Assembly (NCBI RefSeq): GCF_900143685.1 | Contig: NZ_LT671675.1 | Coordinates: 533,111 to 597,110 of the forward strand | Origin: Parolsenella massiliensis | Lineage (GTDB): Bacteria; Actinomycetota; Coriobacteriia; Coriobacteriales; Atopobiaceae | Reading direction: 5' to 3' | Length of the DNA stretch: 64,000 bases | Shown: one piece after another, positions 42,137 to 48,290 of the stretch | How positions within the stretch are numbered: position 1 is the stretch's first letter | Layout of the letters: every line of letters begins with the position of its first letter | The notes under the pieces: model-generated | The model's input: only the letters and a program-made list of their open reading frames with translations | Database searches by the model: none | Told to the model about the DNA's origin: nothing | Program-made: the position numbers and the translations under genes

Positions 42137-42499
42137 ACGCCTCCGGGTCCGGAGGCTCCGGCTCGTATATCCACGTGACGTTCCCGCTGATCCTCGAGGA
42201 GTTGTCGTCGGTGTTCATGCCGCTGTAGATGTAGAGCTTCCCGTCAGAGTTCACGTCGCTCTGGCCCGGTATCCACACCTGGGCGATGTTGTTACTCTGG
42301 CGGTGTGCGAGTGGCACGTACAGGCCCGACTGTGGGAGGAACTTCCTTGCGATGACGTTCGGCACGGCCCACGGCGCCCCGGCGCCGATGCCGCCGACGC
42401 TCACGATCGTAAGGCAGCACACGCCGCCCCTCGCGCGGTACTTGACGACGCCCCACGTGGGGTCGTCGTAAAGGAAGACCCACCCCGTGTCGAGCGGGT
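42135..42499 (-). other. Silent fibre cassette E
   Basis: Minus-strand frame from site 5 (DSVSHPLDTGWVFLYDD) to TGA 42,135, about 121 residues, the longest silent cassette. It ends NVTWIYEPEPPDPEA and looks unlike C, D and F over most of its length. Confidence 0.85.
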
Positions 42500-42512
42500 G
42501 GGATACGGAATC
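42500..42512 (-). repeat. Shufflon site 5
   Basis: Minus orientation, GATTCCGTATCCC. The TGA of cassette F (42,511-42,513) overlaps it. Confidence 0.92.
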
Positions 42513-42803
42513 ACGCGATGGCGTAAGTCAACACCGCTCCAAAGCCCGCGCCGTAGTTCCTTTCCGTGGTTGCGTTGTTGTAGATGCCGACGAACCCATC
42601 CGTGCCGACGGCAAGGTAGACATCGCCGACGAGCGGGCAGCGCATTTCCCTCGGGGGCCTGTACCTCGCGGGCATGGTCCCGAGCCTCGTAGTCGCGCCG
42701 CTCGCGCCAGAGAAGAAGCCGTCCGTATGCCTCATGTAGGAGACCGTCACCGTCCTTCCGGTGGCCGAGGCGGCCAGCGCCGTGTCGCTCTGGCCCAGGC
42801 TGA
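42511..42803 (-). other. Silent fibre cassette F
   Basis: Minus-strand frame from site 6 (GDSVSLSLGQSDTALAAS) to TGA 42,511, about 97 residues, with LGTMPARYRP, the same tip motif as C and D, and the end GAGFGAVLTYAIA. The frame runs open into the recombinase gene antisense frame, which is chance. Confidence 0.85.
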
Positions 42804-42816
42804 GGGATACGGAATC
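42804..42816 (-). repeat. Shufflon site 6
   Basis: Minus orientation, GATTCCGTATCCC, at the outer border. It overlaps the TGA stop of the recombinase gene (42,815-42,817). Confidence 0.92.
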
Positions 42817-43684
42817 ACCCGTTGAGCAGCAGCCGCTCCACCTCACGCTGCGCGTCCCGGCAGATGCGCGGGCGCGGCACGATGTAGTGCTCGTAGGCCG
42901 TGCCAATGTCGGCGTGCCCCAGCATCATCGCCACGGTCTCGATGCCGACGCCCGCCTCGACCGCGAGCGTGGCCCACGTGTGGCGGCACTCGGTCATCGA
43001 CGTCCAGGCCGCGCCCGCCCTCCGGCACGCCGAGCGTATGCGCCGCGCGACCGCGTCCGGCGACAGCTCGCACAGCCACCCGGAGCGGCCGCGACGTATC
43101 TGGCGCAGGCGGCGCACGGCGAAGCGCGGCAGCCAGCACGAGCGGGCGCTGCGCTCGGTCTTGGGCTCCTCGACGACCTCGCGTCCCGAGACCACCTGAC
43201 GGGAGCGCCTGACCCTGACCTCGCCGGTGCGCAGGTCTATGTCCTCCCACCTGAGCCCGCACGCCTCGCCACGGCGCAGCCCCAGCGTCACCGAGCAGAT
43301 GGCGACGGCCTCGCACTCGTGGCCCCAAAGGGCGCGCAGATAGGAGCGCACCTGCCCGGCGTCGAGCGTGCGCGGCCTCCTTGGCCTCGCGCTCGGCAGC
43401 TCAACGCCCGCGGCCGTCGGGTCGTACATGCGCACGCCCAGGCGCCGGATGGCCCAGCGAACGACCTGACGCAGCGTCTTGTACGCCTTGGCGGCGGCAC
43501 CCGGCAGCTCGAGGCCGTCCACCCACCCCTGCAGCTCCTCTGGCGTGATGGCCTCCAGCTCCACGCCCGACCATCTCGGCAGCACGTGGCAGCGCAGGGC
43601 GCTCTCGTAGCCGGCCAGCGTGCAGGCCCTGAGCCTGCGTGCCTTGTCCGTCATGTACCTCTCGGCGGCGTCCTCGAACAGCAT
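42815..43684 (-). CDS. Rci-like shufflon tyrosine recombinase
   Basis: A 289-residue tyrosine recombinase distinct from the integrase at the left end. It has a core-binding domain (1-100; AAERYMTDKARRLRACTLAGY) and a catalytic domain with Arg in VTLGLRRGEACGLRWEDID, Arg in MTECRHTWATLAVEAG, LGHADIGTAYEHYI with the candidate nucleophile Tyr, and a final helix. The first position of the H-x-x-R box is Thr. A second recombinase lying far from the attachment site, with its stop codon inside a shufflon site, points to DNA inversion rather than phage integration. GGGAGG lies just upstream of ATG, behind a large hairpin. Confidence 0.9.
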   Translation of the reverse strand: MLFEDAAERYMTDKARRLRACTLAGYESALRCHVLPRWSGVELEAITPEELQGWVDGLELPGAAAKAYKTLRQVVRWAIRRLGVRMYDPTAAGVELPSARPRRPRTLDAGQVRSYLRALWGHECEAVAICSVTLGLRRGEACGLRWEDIDLRTGEVRVRRSRQVVSGREVVEEPKTERSARSCWLPRFAVRRLRQIRRGRSGWLCELSPDAVARRIRSACRRAGAAWTSMTECRHTWATLAVEAGVGIETVAMMLGHADIGTAYEHYIVPRPRICRDAQREVERLLLNG

Positions 43685-43696
43685 GGCGACCTCCCG

Positions 43697-43747
43697 GAAA
43701 TCCCAGGCGCCCGGACCACGCCGCCGGGCGCTCGCGTCTGGGATTTC
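43697..43747. promoter_or_regulatory. Large hairpin in the recombinase leader
   Basis: GAAATCCCAG (43,697-43,706) pairs with 43,738-43,747 and GCGCCCGG (43,707-43,714) with 43,724-43,731, giving an 18-bp two-part stem with a 6-base one-sided bulge. It ends 12 bases from the recombinase start, so it could limit translation or end transcription arriving from either side. Confidence 0.55.
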
Positions 43748-43790
43748 TGCCCGTTACGGCGCCCGGACAATCGCGGCGGGAGGTGATGCG

Positions 43791-44054
43791 ATGGAGGACA
43801 TCAGCGAGTACATGCGCAGGACCGACGAGCGGCTGGCCAAGCACGGCGAGCAGATCGACCAGCTGCGCATAAACCGCGAGCACGACTCCGTGCTGCTCGC
43901 GAACACCAACGCGCTGTGCCTGGAGATCAAGGGCAAGCTCGACGAGCTTGAGGGCCGCCCGGGCAAGCGCTGGGACTCGGTCGTGAGCAACGTCGTCGCC
44001 GCGGTGACGATGGCCGTCTGCGCCTACGTCCTGGCGCGGGTCGGCCTGGGCTAG
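43791..44054 (+). CDS. Holin-associated protein (XhlA-like)
   Basis: An 87-residue protein with an N-terminal coiled-coil domain (ISEYMRRTDERLAKHGEQID) and one C-terminal membrane segment (VVAAVTMAVCAYVLARVGL), the XhlA/haemolysin-type layout. It usually works with a holin in membrane permeabilisation. GGGAGGTG precedes ATG 43,791. First gene of the lysis cassette. Confidence 0.75.
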   Translation: MEDISEYMRRTDERLAKHGEQIDQLRINREHDSVLLANTNALCLEIKGKLDELEGRPGKRWDSVVSNVVAAVTMAVCAYVLARVGLG

Positions 44055-44069
44055 AGGGGAAGGGGACCA

Positions 44070-44318
44070 ATGGACAAGGAAACGGAAACCAAGGACTACC
44101 CGCGCTACTGGCTGCCGGACGCGGCCTACGACGTGCTCAAGTGGGTGGCGCTCGTGGCGCTTCCGGCCGTCGGCTGGGGCTACGGCCAGCTCGCGCAGAT
44201 CTGGGCGCTGCCCCTGGGCGGCGAGGTCACGGCCACGTGCAGCCTGGCGGCGCTGGTCATAGGCGTGCTCATCGGTGTGTCGCAGTTGAGCGGGGGCGAT
44301 GCTGGTGAGCAGGGCTAG
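44070..44318 (+). CDS. Holin
   Basis: An 82-residue small membrane protein with two hydrophobic segments (VLKWVALVALPAVGWGYGQLA and ATCSLAALVIGVLIGVSQL) between a charged N-terminus and a short acidic end, fitting class II-type holins of Gram-positive phages. It overlaps the endolysin start by 20 bp, so hole formation and lysin are co-translated. Confidence 0.78.
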   Translation: MDKETETKDYPRYWLPDAAYDVLKWVALVALPAVGWGYGQLAQIWALPLGGEVTATCSLAALVIGVLIGVSQLSGGDAGEQG

Positions 44319-45282
44319 AGTACTCGCGTCCCGCCTGGCGGCGCTCGTCGGGGTCGCGCTCGTCGCGACCATCGCGTGCGGCACGCCGGCGCTCGCCTAC
44401 ACGCAGCGCGAGCAGATAGTGTCATCCGGCCATGGGCGCATCTCGCCCAGCTACCTGGTCATCCATGACACGGACAACCCGGGCGCGAGCGCCTGGAACC
44501 ACGTCTGCTACTGGCGCGACAACAACGTGCCCATGGCACACTACGTCATGAGCACGGACGGCCACACCGTCTACCACACGCAGCGCGACGACACGCTCGC
44601 CTGGCAGGTCGGCTACGGCAACCGCTACTGCGTCGGCATCGAGCTGTGCTACGCGACGAGCCGCGCGGACTTCCTGTCGCAGTGGGACGAGGCGGCGCAG
44701 TGGGCCGCCGACTACCTCAACTCGCGGGGGTGGGGCATCGACCGCATGATCTCGCACAGCGAGGCGTCGTCCCGCTGGGGAGGCTCCGACCACACGGACC
44801 CGGTGCCGTACTTCCGGCGCTACGGCCGCACGTGGGCCGAGTTCAAGGCCGACGTCGCGTCCAGGATGCGCGGGGGCGGCTCGACCGTCTCGGCGGACGC
44901 GGGGCTGGGCGACACGTCCTGGACGGGGCCGCGCATGGTCGCCGCCTGGCAGAGCCAGCTGGGCACGCCGAGCGACGGCGAGATCAGCGGCCAGGCGCCG
45001 TACAACGCCAACTCCGTGCAGTGGGCCATCACGGTCAGCCCGGCCACCCGCGGCGGCCGCGGCTCGCAGATGGTCGTCGCCCTGCAGCGCTTCCTCGTCC
45101 GCAGGGGCTACGGCGTGGGCGCCTCGGGCGCGGACGGGCACATGGGACGCGACACCGTGCGGGCGCTCCAGCGCTTCCTCAACGACGAGGTCGGCGCGGG
45201 CCTGGACGTGGACGGCTGGTACGGCCACGCCACGTCGCGGGCCGTCGGCACGGCGCTCCAGAGGGGCCTGTTCGGCCGCTAG
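44299..45282 (+). CDS. Endolysin: N-acetylmuramoyl-L-alanine amidase
   Basis: A 327-residue lysin with an Amidase_2/PGRP domain (about 45-190). Zinc-ligand and active-site regions are YLVIHDTDNPGA, HYVMSTDGHTVYHT, CVGIELCYA and the closing SSRWGGSDHTDPVPYF. The C-terminus (about 210-325) has a peptidoglycan-binding-type repeat (QMVVALQRFLVRRGYG... TVRALQRFLNDEVG). The N-terminal 34 residues look like a signal or signal-anchor sequence ending ACGTPALA, so the enzyme may be exported by Sec with the holin triggering release. ATG 44,299 follows GGGGG; GTG 44,305 is possible. Confidence 0.9.
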   Translation: MLVSRARVLASRLAALVGVALVATIACGTPALAYTQREQIVSSGHGRISPSYLVIHDTDNPGASAWNHVCYWRDNNVPMAHYVMSTDGHTVYHTQRDDTLAWQVGYGNRYCVGIELCYATSRADFLSQWDEAAQWAADYLNSRGWGIDRMISHSEASSRWGGSDHTDPVPYFRRYGRTWAEFKADVASRMRGGGSTVSADAGLGDTSWTGPRMVAAWQSQLGTPSDGEISGQAPYNANSVQWAITVSPATRGGRGSQMVVALQRFLVRRGYGVGASGADGHMGRDTVRALQRFLNDEVGAGLDVDGWYGHATSRAVGTALQRGLFGR

Positions 45283-45359
45283 GGATTGTTGAAAACTCGG
45301 ATTTTGCCCCATTTCGTCCCAGACAGACGCGGACACAAGAAGAGGCCAGCGAGCGAACG

Positions 45360-45427
45360 TGCCCGCTGGCCTCGTGCTTTGCTGGTGCGCCCTGAGCGAT
45401 TCGAACGCTCGACCGTCGGATTAGAAG
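45360..45427. repeat. attR, right attachment repeat within tRNA-Arg
   Basis: Identical to 13,424-13,491. It supplies the phage-borne 3' half of the tRNA-Arg and its terminator hairpin (left arm GAGGCCAGCG), which pairs perfectly with CGCTGGCCTC. The corresponding position in the attL-side copy has one mismatch. Confidence 0.92.
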
Positions 45428-45459
45428 TCCGGTGCTCTATCCAGCTGAGCTAAGGGCGC
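45386..45459 (-). tRNA. tRNA-Arg (TCT)
   Basis: A complete cloverleaf on the minus strand: acceptor GCGCCCT with AGGGCGC, anticodon loop CTTCTAA giving anticodon TCT, T-loop TTCGAAT and encoded CCA at 45,383-45,385. It is the prophage attachment gene. The functional copy is a hybrid, with the 5' half chromosomal and the 3' half supplied by the phage, so charging of AGA codons continues in the lysogen. Confidence 0.96.
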
Positions 45460-45568
45460 GAATGCGACGGCGTGCGCCGCGATGCCCATCCATTCTAGAC
45501 CAAACGCCGCGGATTCATCCACCGTGCCCGTCTCAGAAGCCCGACCTAAACTTTTTCGAAATTTGTGC

Positions 45569-45597
45569 TTGCAACGGCCTTGGTTGCTGTGCATAAT
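45569..45597 (+). promoter_or_regulatory. Promoter of the tRNA-His/Lys cluster
   Basis: -35 TTGCAA (45,569-45,574) and -10 CATAAT (45,592-45,597) at 17-bp spacing, 30 bp before the tRNA-His. Confidence 0.75.
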
Positions 45598-45627
45598 AGA
45601 CGAGCTGCTTAAAGGCGTGGCCAAATG

Positions 45628-45700
45628 GTGGGTGTAGCTCAGTTGGCAGAGCGACGGACCGTGGCTCCGTAGGTCGAGGGTTCGAGCCCCTTCACCCACC
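45628..45700 (+). tRNA. tRNA-His (GTG)
   Basis: Acceptor GTGGGTG with CACCCAC, discriminator C, encoded CCA (45,701-45,703), and G at the -1 position (45,627), all typical of tRNA-His. The anticodon stem ACGGA/TCCGT closes a loop CCGTGGC, so position 33 is C rather than the nearly universal U. Confidence 0.93.
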
Positions 45701-45722
45701 CCATCATGCCTTCAGGTGACAT

Positions 45723-45795
45723 GGTTCGTTAGCTCAGCTGGTAGAGCAGGGGACTCTTAATCCCAAGGTCCAGGGTTCGAACCCCTGACGAACCA
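45723..45795 (+). tRNA. tRNA-Lys (CTT), copy 1
   Basis: Cloverleaf with acceptor GGTTCGT/ACGAACC, anticodon loop CTCTTAA (CTT), T-loop TTCGAAC, CCA encoded at 45,796-45,798. Almost identical to the copy 122 bp downstream. Confidence 0.95.
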
Positions 45796-45844
45796 CCATT
45801 GATTTTTCCGCCAAGTAGAGTATTCTACTTGGAGACATACAGAT

Positions 45845-45917
45845 GGTCCGTTAGCTCAGCTGGTAGAGCAGGGGACTCTTAATCCCAAGGTCCAGGGTTC
45901 GAACCCCTGACGGACCA
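45845..45917 (+). tRNA. tRNA-Lys (CTT), copy 2
   Basis: Same body as copy 1, with a compensated acceptor pair (GGTCCGT/ACGGACC). CCA encoded at 45,918-45,920. A CCAAGTAG/CTACTTGG hairpin lies between the two copies at 45,813-45,834. Confidence 0.95.
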
Positions 45918-45931
45918 CCATCTAAAGCGCA

Positions 45932-45959
45932 GGCCCCGGGTGAAAGTCCGGGGCCTTTT
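45932..45959 (+). terminator. Terminator of the tRNA cluster
   Basis: GGCCCCGG (45,932-45,939) pairs with CCGGGGCC (45,948-45,955), followed by TTTT. The gap from here to 46,160 holds only an AT-rich leader for the EIIA gene. Confidence 0.9.
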
Positions 45960-46160
45960 GCTGTCGCGAGACGCCCAATCAGAAGCGACAGCGCCACCAT
46001 TCCACCGCTTGACTATGGATTCATAGCCATCTATCGAGAAAACGCTTGCTTTTTTCAGAGAATGCGAGATTGATTCGCGATTCCTCTCGTTACACGGTTA
46101 AAATCAGTGACGTTGTCAAAGTGCGGCCGCGAAAGCAGGCCGAGATGAGGGGGAGTTCGC

Positions 46161-46613
46161 ATGGCTATCCTTGATTCGTCCCACGTGATCCTAGACTGCA
46201 CCGCCACCTCGCGTGACGAGGTTCTCGAGCTCGCTGCCAACAAGGCCGTCGAGCTTGGCGCCGGCTCCGACGCCGCCACCCTCCTCGGGGGCCTCAAGGC
46301 TCGCGAGGCCGAGGGCTCCACGGGCATGATGAGCGGCTTCGCCATCCCGCACTGTAAGAGCGCCTCCGTGTCCGAGCCCTGCATCGTCGTGCTGCGCTTC
46401 GCCGAGCCCGTCGAGTGGCAGACGATGGACAAGGCCCCGGTCGACTGCGCCATCGCGCTGTTCATTCCCGACGGGGAGCTGGGCACCGAGCACCTCCGCA
46501 TCCTGTCGAAGATCGCGGCCTCGCTCATGCACGAGGACTTCTGCCACGCCATCAAGGGCGCCGCGGACGAGGGTGCCGTCGTCGCCGCCATCAACGCGGG
46601 CCTCGATAACTAG
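46161..46613 (+). CDS. PTS fructose/mannitol-type EIIA protein
   Basis: A 150-residue phosphocarrier of the PTS_EIIA_2 (fructose) class. Phosphate passes from HPr to the active His in GFAIPHCKSASV (about residue 66) and then to an EIIB domain. Other family features are GLKAREAEGSTGM and the helix LGTEHLRILSKIAASLMHEDF. A GGGGGAG site precedes ATG. No EIIB or EIIC gene is present in this window, so its membrane partner is encoded elsewhere. It heads a run of PTS genes with fruK, ptsH and ptsI, each separated by a hairpin. Confidence 0.92.
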   Translation: MAILDSSHVILDCTATSRDEVLELAANKAVELGAGSDAATLLGGLKAREAEGSTGMMSGFAIPHCKSASVSEPCIVVLRFAEPVEWQTMDKAPVDCAIALFIPDGELGTEHLRILSKIAASLMHEDFCHAIKGAADEGAVVAAINAGLDN

Positions 46614-46672
46614 CAGAAATGAGCGATTCCGCAGCGTATGCCCACGGAATCGAGGTCAACTTTTTACCTGAG

Positions 46673-46704
46673 CGGCTCCCCAACATCACGGTGGGGAGCC
46701 GTTT
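46673..46704 (+). terminator. Hairpin between EIIA and fruK
   Basis: CGGCTCCCCA (46,673-46,682) pairs with TGGGGAGCCG (46,692-46,701), followed by TTT. It may be a partial terminator. Confidence 0.75.
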
Positions 46705-46752
46705 CTGTGGCATACTGAAGTCTGGATAATTTCGTGTGGAAGGGGCGATCTC

Positions 46753-47724
46753 TTGATCTACACCGTTACCTTTAACCCCGCTGTCGACTACGTCATGCAC
46801 CCGCTCACGCTCGACATGGGCTTCACGAACCGCTCCTCGAGCGAGGAGGTCCGCTGCGGCGGCAACGGCATCAACGTCTCGAGCATCCTGAACGAGCTCA
46901 ACGTGGACACGATCTGCCTCGGCATCATCGCTGGCTTCACGGGCGACTACATCCTCGACACGCTGCAGTCCGCCGGCGTCACGTGCAACTTCGTGCGCCT
47001 GGACAAGGGCTTCACGCGCATCAACGTCAAGCTCAACGGCATCGTGATGACGATCATCAACGGCATGGGCCCCAAGATCCCCAACGACAAGGTCGACGAG
47101 CTGTTCGGCCGCCTGGACCGCATCAAGGCCGGCGACACGCTCGTGCTCACGGGCTCCATCCCCAAGTGCCTGCCCGATGACATGTACCAGATCATCATGA
47201 CGCGCCTGGCCGGCCGCGGCATCCGCTTCGTCGTCGACGCCCCGGGCTCGCTGCTGCTCCAGTCGCTCGAGTCCGAGCCGTTCATGATCAAGCCCAACAA
47301 CCACGAGCTGGGCAAGCTGTTCGACGTCAACCCCGAGACGCCCGAGGAGTGCATGCCCTACGCGCGCATGCTCCACGAGCGCGGCGCCCAGAACGTCGTC
47401 GTCTCCTGCGGTGGCGAGGGCTCTGCCCTCGTTGCGGCCGACGGCAACGAGTACGTCACCAAGTGCCCACCGTGCCACCTCGTGAACGCCACCGGCGCCG
47501 GTGACTCCATGGTCGCCGGCTTCCTCGCGAGCCTCGACCGCGGCATGTCCTACCAGGACGCGCTCAACTTCGCCTCCGCGTGCGGCTCCGCCACTGCGGC
47601 AAGCAAGGGTCTCGCCAAGCGCGCCACCATCGACAAGTTCTACTCGTCGCTGCAGGGCGTCATGGCCGAGTTCGAGGCCGAGAAGGCAAAGGCCGCCAAG
47701 GCCTCCGAGGGCGCCGCAAAGTAA
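46753..47724 (+). CDS. fruK: 1-phosphofructokinase (PfkB family)
   Basis: Phosphorylates fructose 1-phosphate, the product of the fructose PTS, to fructose 1,6-bisphosphate. The 323-residue protein starts MIYTVTFNPAVDYVMHP, as FruK/LacC enzymes do, and has the PfkB signatures GGNGINVSSIL, KPNNHELGKLF and NATGAGDSMVAGFLA with the catalytic Asp. TTG 46,753 is set by GGAAGGGGCG upstream. A short tagatose-6-phosphate kinase role is the alternative, but the EIIA(fru) neighbour favours fructose. The C-terminus is a Lys/Ala tail. Confidence 0.88.
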   Translation: MIYTVTFNPAVDYVMHPLTLDMGFTNRSSSEEVRCGGNGINVSSILNELNVDTICLGIIAGFTGDYILDTLQSAGVTCNFVRLDKGFTRINVKLNGIVMTIINGMGPKIPNDKVDELFGRLDRIKAGDTLVLTGSIPKCLPDDMYQIIMTRLAGRGIRFVVDAPGSLLLQSLESEPFMIKPNNHELGKLFDVNPETPEECMPYARMLHERGAQNVVVSCGGEGSALVAADGNEYVTKCPPCHLVNATGAGDSMVAGFLASLDRGMSYQDALNFASACGSATAASKGLAKRATIDKFYSSLQGVMAEFEAEKAKAAKASEGAAK

Positions 47725-47735
47725 GGGACGTGACA

Positions 47736-47778
47736 AATACCCGCCGAACTGTGTATGCAGACGCGTTCGGCGGGTATT
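47736..47778 (+). terminator. Long-stem hairpin after fruK
   Basis: AATACCCGCCGAAC (47,736-47,749) pairs perfectly over 14 bp with 47,765-47,778. The U-run is weak (GTTATG), so termination may be partial. Confidence 0.65.
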
Positions 47779-47920
47779 GTTATGTCAGTAACGCGCCACT
47801 CTGCTAGACTTCACGTCAGGTAATTTCAGTGGCTCGCGGGTGCGGGGGCATCTCGAGCGCGCGAACCACTGTGATTTGCGAAGGGGCTCGGTAAGAGCCA
47901 AAGAGAACAAGGAGTTCACC

Positions 47921-48184
47921 ATGGTTTCCGAGAAGGTCACGCTCATCAACCCGCAGGGTCTGCACATGCGTCCGGCTGGCACGTTTGCCTCCGCCATGGG
48001 CAAGTTCGCCTCCACCGTCACCGTCGTCGCTGACGGCAAGGAGACCAACGGCAAGTCGCCGATGGCCCTCATGGCCGCTGGCCTTTCCTGCGGCACCGAG
48101 ATTGAGATCAAGTGTGACGGTGCCGACGAGGCCGACGCCCTCGCCGCTGCCGTCGAGCTCGTCAAGAGCGGCATCGGCGAGTAG
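47921..48184 (+). CDS. ptsH: HPr, histidine phosphocarrier protein
   Basis: An 87-residue HPr, the general phosphocarrier between enzyme I and sugar-specific EIIA proteins. The active His lies in NPQGLHMRPAGTFA, and the regulatory Ser region reads NGKSPMALMAAGL, so Ser46-type kinase control is possible although no HPr kinase gene is in the window. ATG 47,921 follows AAGGAG. It sits between fruK and ptsI. Confidence 0.95.
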   Translation: MVSEKVTLINPQGLHMRPAGTFASAMGKFASTVTVVADGKETNGKSPMALMAAGLSCGTEIEIKCDGADEADALAAAVELVKSGIGE

Positions 48185-48227
48185 GCTCGCCCGCGGGCCG
48201 CATGGCCCATGCCACATATGACGCGCG

Positions 48228-48263
48228 AGGAGGGGCACGGCGCTTGCGCTGGCCCCTCCTTCT
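48228..48263 (+). terminator. Attenuator-like hairpin between ptsH and ptsI
   Basis: AGGAGGGGC (48,228-48,236) pairs with GCCCCTCCT (48,252-48,260), followed by TCT. It could raise HPr output relative to enzyme I. Confidence 0.6.
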
Positions 48264-48290
48264 ATGAACGCAACCATTCGGGGGGATTAC

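Larger units (their letters stand above)
40697..42816. repeat. Shufflon: multiple-inversion region for the tail fibre C-terminus
   Basis: Six copies of GATTCCGTATCCC (two plus, four minus) divide the region into five segments: A, B/C, D, E and F. All six cassettes are open in frame through the site, which is read as D-S-V-S, and each lacks a start of its own. The recombinase gene abuts the right-hand site. Inversion between site 1 and any of sites 3-6 would fuse C, D, E or F to the constant fibre part; B becomes available after flipping the B/C unit. Confidence 0.93.
13424..45427. mobile_element. Temperate siphovirus-type prophage integrated in tRNA-Arg
   Basis: A complete-looking prophage of about 32 kb bounded by a perfect 68-bp direct repeat that contains the 3' part of tRNA-Arg(TCT). 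Gene order is integrase, Abi and repressor on the minus strand, then on the plus strand Cro-like, recombination, replication, terminase, portal, head, connectors, tail tube, tape measure, tail tip, variable tail fibre, then holins and endolysin. No structural gene is visibly broken. Head genes resemble SPP1/MuF-type siphoviruses of Gram-positive hosts. A shufflon with its own recombinase lies between the tail and lysis modules. Confidence 0.93.

Noticed and set aside
40697..42816. Diversity-generating retroelement acting on the fibre gene.
   Set aside because: No reverse transcriptase and no template/variable repeat pair with adenine-specific changes are present. The repeats are short inverted sites next to a tyrosine recombinase.
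42815..43684. This recombinase could be the phage integrase.
   Set aside because: It is about 1.7 kb from attR with lysis genes in between, its stop is inside a shufflon site, and a second integrase sits 132 bp from attL in the standard place.
13424..45427. Insertion sequences or transposase genes inside or beside the prophage.
   Set aside because: No transposase motifs or terminal inverted repeats with target duplications were found. The only mobile functions seen are the two tyrosine recombinases.
45421..45699. Minus-strand 92-residue frame over the tRNA-Arg and tRNA-His region.
   Set aside because: It overlaps two certain tRNA genes and its translation is the typical antisense tRNA peptide (GARTLDLRSHG type).
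46625..46651. GATTCCG...CGGAATC near the EIIA gene looks like a stray pair of shufflon sites.
   Set aside because: Only 7 of 13 bases match and the TATCCC half is absent. It is a short palindrome in an intergenic region outside the prophage.
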